This document shows positions 63,374 to 64,000 of a DNA stretch of 64,000 nucleotides, one piece after another; positions within the stretch are counted from its first letter, which is position 1; each line of letters begins with the position of its first letter. This DNA is from Eretmocerus hayati. Lineage: Eukaryota > Arthropoda > Insecta > Hymenoptera > Aphelinidae. The stretch covers positions 58,181,797-58,245,796 of the forward strand of contig CM056744.1 of NCBI GenBank assembly GCA_029851415.1. The letters run 5' to 3'. The notes beneath the pieces are model-generated. The model was not told the origin of the DNA. It worked only from the letters and a program-made list of their open reading frames with translations, and did no database searches. Both the position numbers and the translations under genes were made by a program.

Positions 63374-63469
63374 TCTTGGGTCCCAATATTTGACTTTTAT
63401 AGATGAACCCCTGGGAACGAGTCTTGCCATTATGGTGTATAGCAAAGAGACCATTTGTTGTATGGTTTG
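63374..63469. repeat. Diverged internal repeat, copy B
   Basis: Counterpart of 62624-62713 in the same orientation, 750 bp downstream. A weaker third match, AGGTCAAAATTTTC, begins near 63726. Confidence 0.45.
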
Positions 63470-64000
63470 GTATGCATAATACTATCATTGTACTTGATGT
63501 GCAAGCTTATTTTACTCATGAGAATAGTCTAAACTTCATGACCTCATGTTTGGTATTGAGTATACCTTGCCACGCCAAGGTGTCATGGCCAGTCGAATAA
63601 GACTTTCCATCAATTAGACCATTTGCAGTTTCCAGAGCTATCAACTTGTTGCTTCCAACTCTTGGATCCTGGTTCTTAATAATATAGGCTTGAATTAAAC
63701 CAGTTTCCAGACATCTGGAACCCTTAGGTCAAAATTTTCATTCTGATATTTAAATGGCCAATCTGATTTTTGGAAGGGCAATATTTCTATTACTTTTAGC
63801 CCCTGTTCTCTCAATTTGCATGTAATTGAAGTGAAATTTGGTGTAGAAGTATATCTAGGTATGCTGCTCATAATAATTCATTCTTTTTTGTGTTCCATTT
63901 TGTATTTACAGAGACTTGGAGAAGTTTGAGTCTAAATTCTGAGTTTGTTACTTATAATTTGTTATGTCTGAATGTCTAGTTTTGCTCTAAATTTTGTTCT

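Larger units (their letters stand above)
61260..64000. other. CpG-depleted, T-rich region without supported genes
   Basis: From 62521 to 64000 I count 8 CpG in 1480 bp, with none in the last 400 bp; the segment 56881-57240 has 27 in 360 bp. Open frames at 61729-62166 (145 codons) and 62154-62516 (120 codons, other frame) encode T-rich, hydrophobic peptides without recognisable domains. An internal diverged duplication links 62624-62713 and 63374-63469. The most likely content is old mobile-element-derived DNA. I recognise no family. Confidence 0.5.

Overview
The window is eukaryotic, most likely from an animal. The evidence is a spliced gene with a BEN-type DNA-binding domain, short GT-AG introns, an AATAAA signal, and a very large satellite array. 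I cannot name the species; an arthropod is a plausible guess because of the 71-bp intron, but nothing here proves it.

Positions 1-55775 are one tandem satellite with a monomer of about 142 bp, roughly 385 monomers judged from length. It is interrupted only by three copies of an unrelated 358-bp insert (5135-5492, 7097-7454, 22294-22651). The array runs off the left edge and into a 100-N gap on the right, so neither natural end is seen. Each monomer carries a variable poly-C tract followed by a string of short inverted repeats. Monomers are organised into nested higher-order repeats: about 21 monomers (2.99 kb) in 0-19 kb, 11 monomers (1.56 kb) in 26-37 kb, 16 monomers (2.27 kb) in 46.9-51.4 kb, and local 7- and 4-monomer duplications. 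Long minus-strand reading frames (up to 397 codons) are a by-product of this periodicity and are not annotated as genes.

After the gap (55776-55875) the sequence is single-copy. A + strand gene is read from the gap edge to 59364, with a polyadenylation signal at 59719. Five exons join in frame without a stop and give the C-terminal 288 residues: a lysine-rich, likely nuclear, stretch, then a BEN domain split over two exons, then an acidic serine-rich tail. The 5' end is lost in the gap or lies beyond the satellite.

Downstream, 59801-60857 holds three tandem copies of a 339-bp unit. Each ends in a phased 14-bp array of TGAGTCA/TGACTCA heptamers, the AP-1/bZIP consensus; a decayed extension of the array lies at 61136-61234. 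From about 61260 to the right end the DNA changes character: it is T-rich, strongly CpG-depleted, contains an internal diverged duplication, and has no gene I can support. I see no rRNA, tRNA, CRISPR array or intact transposon.
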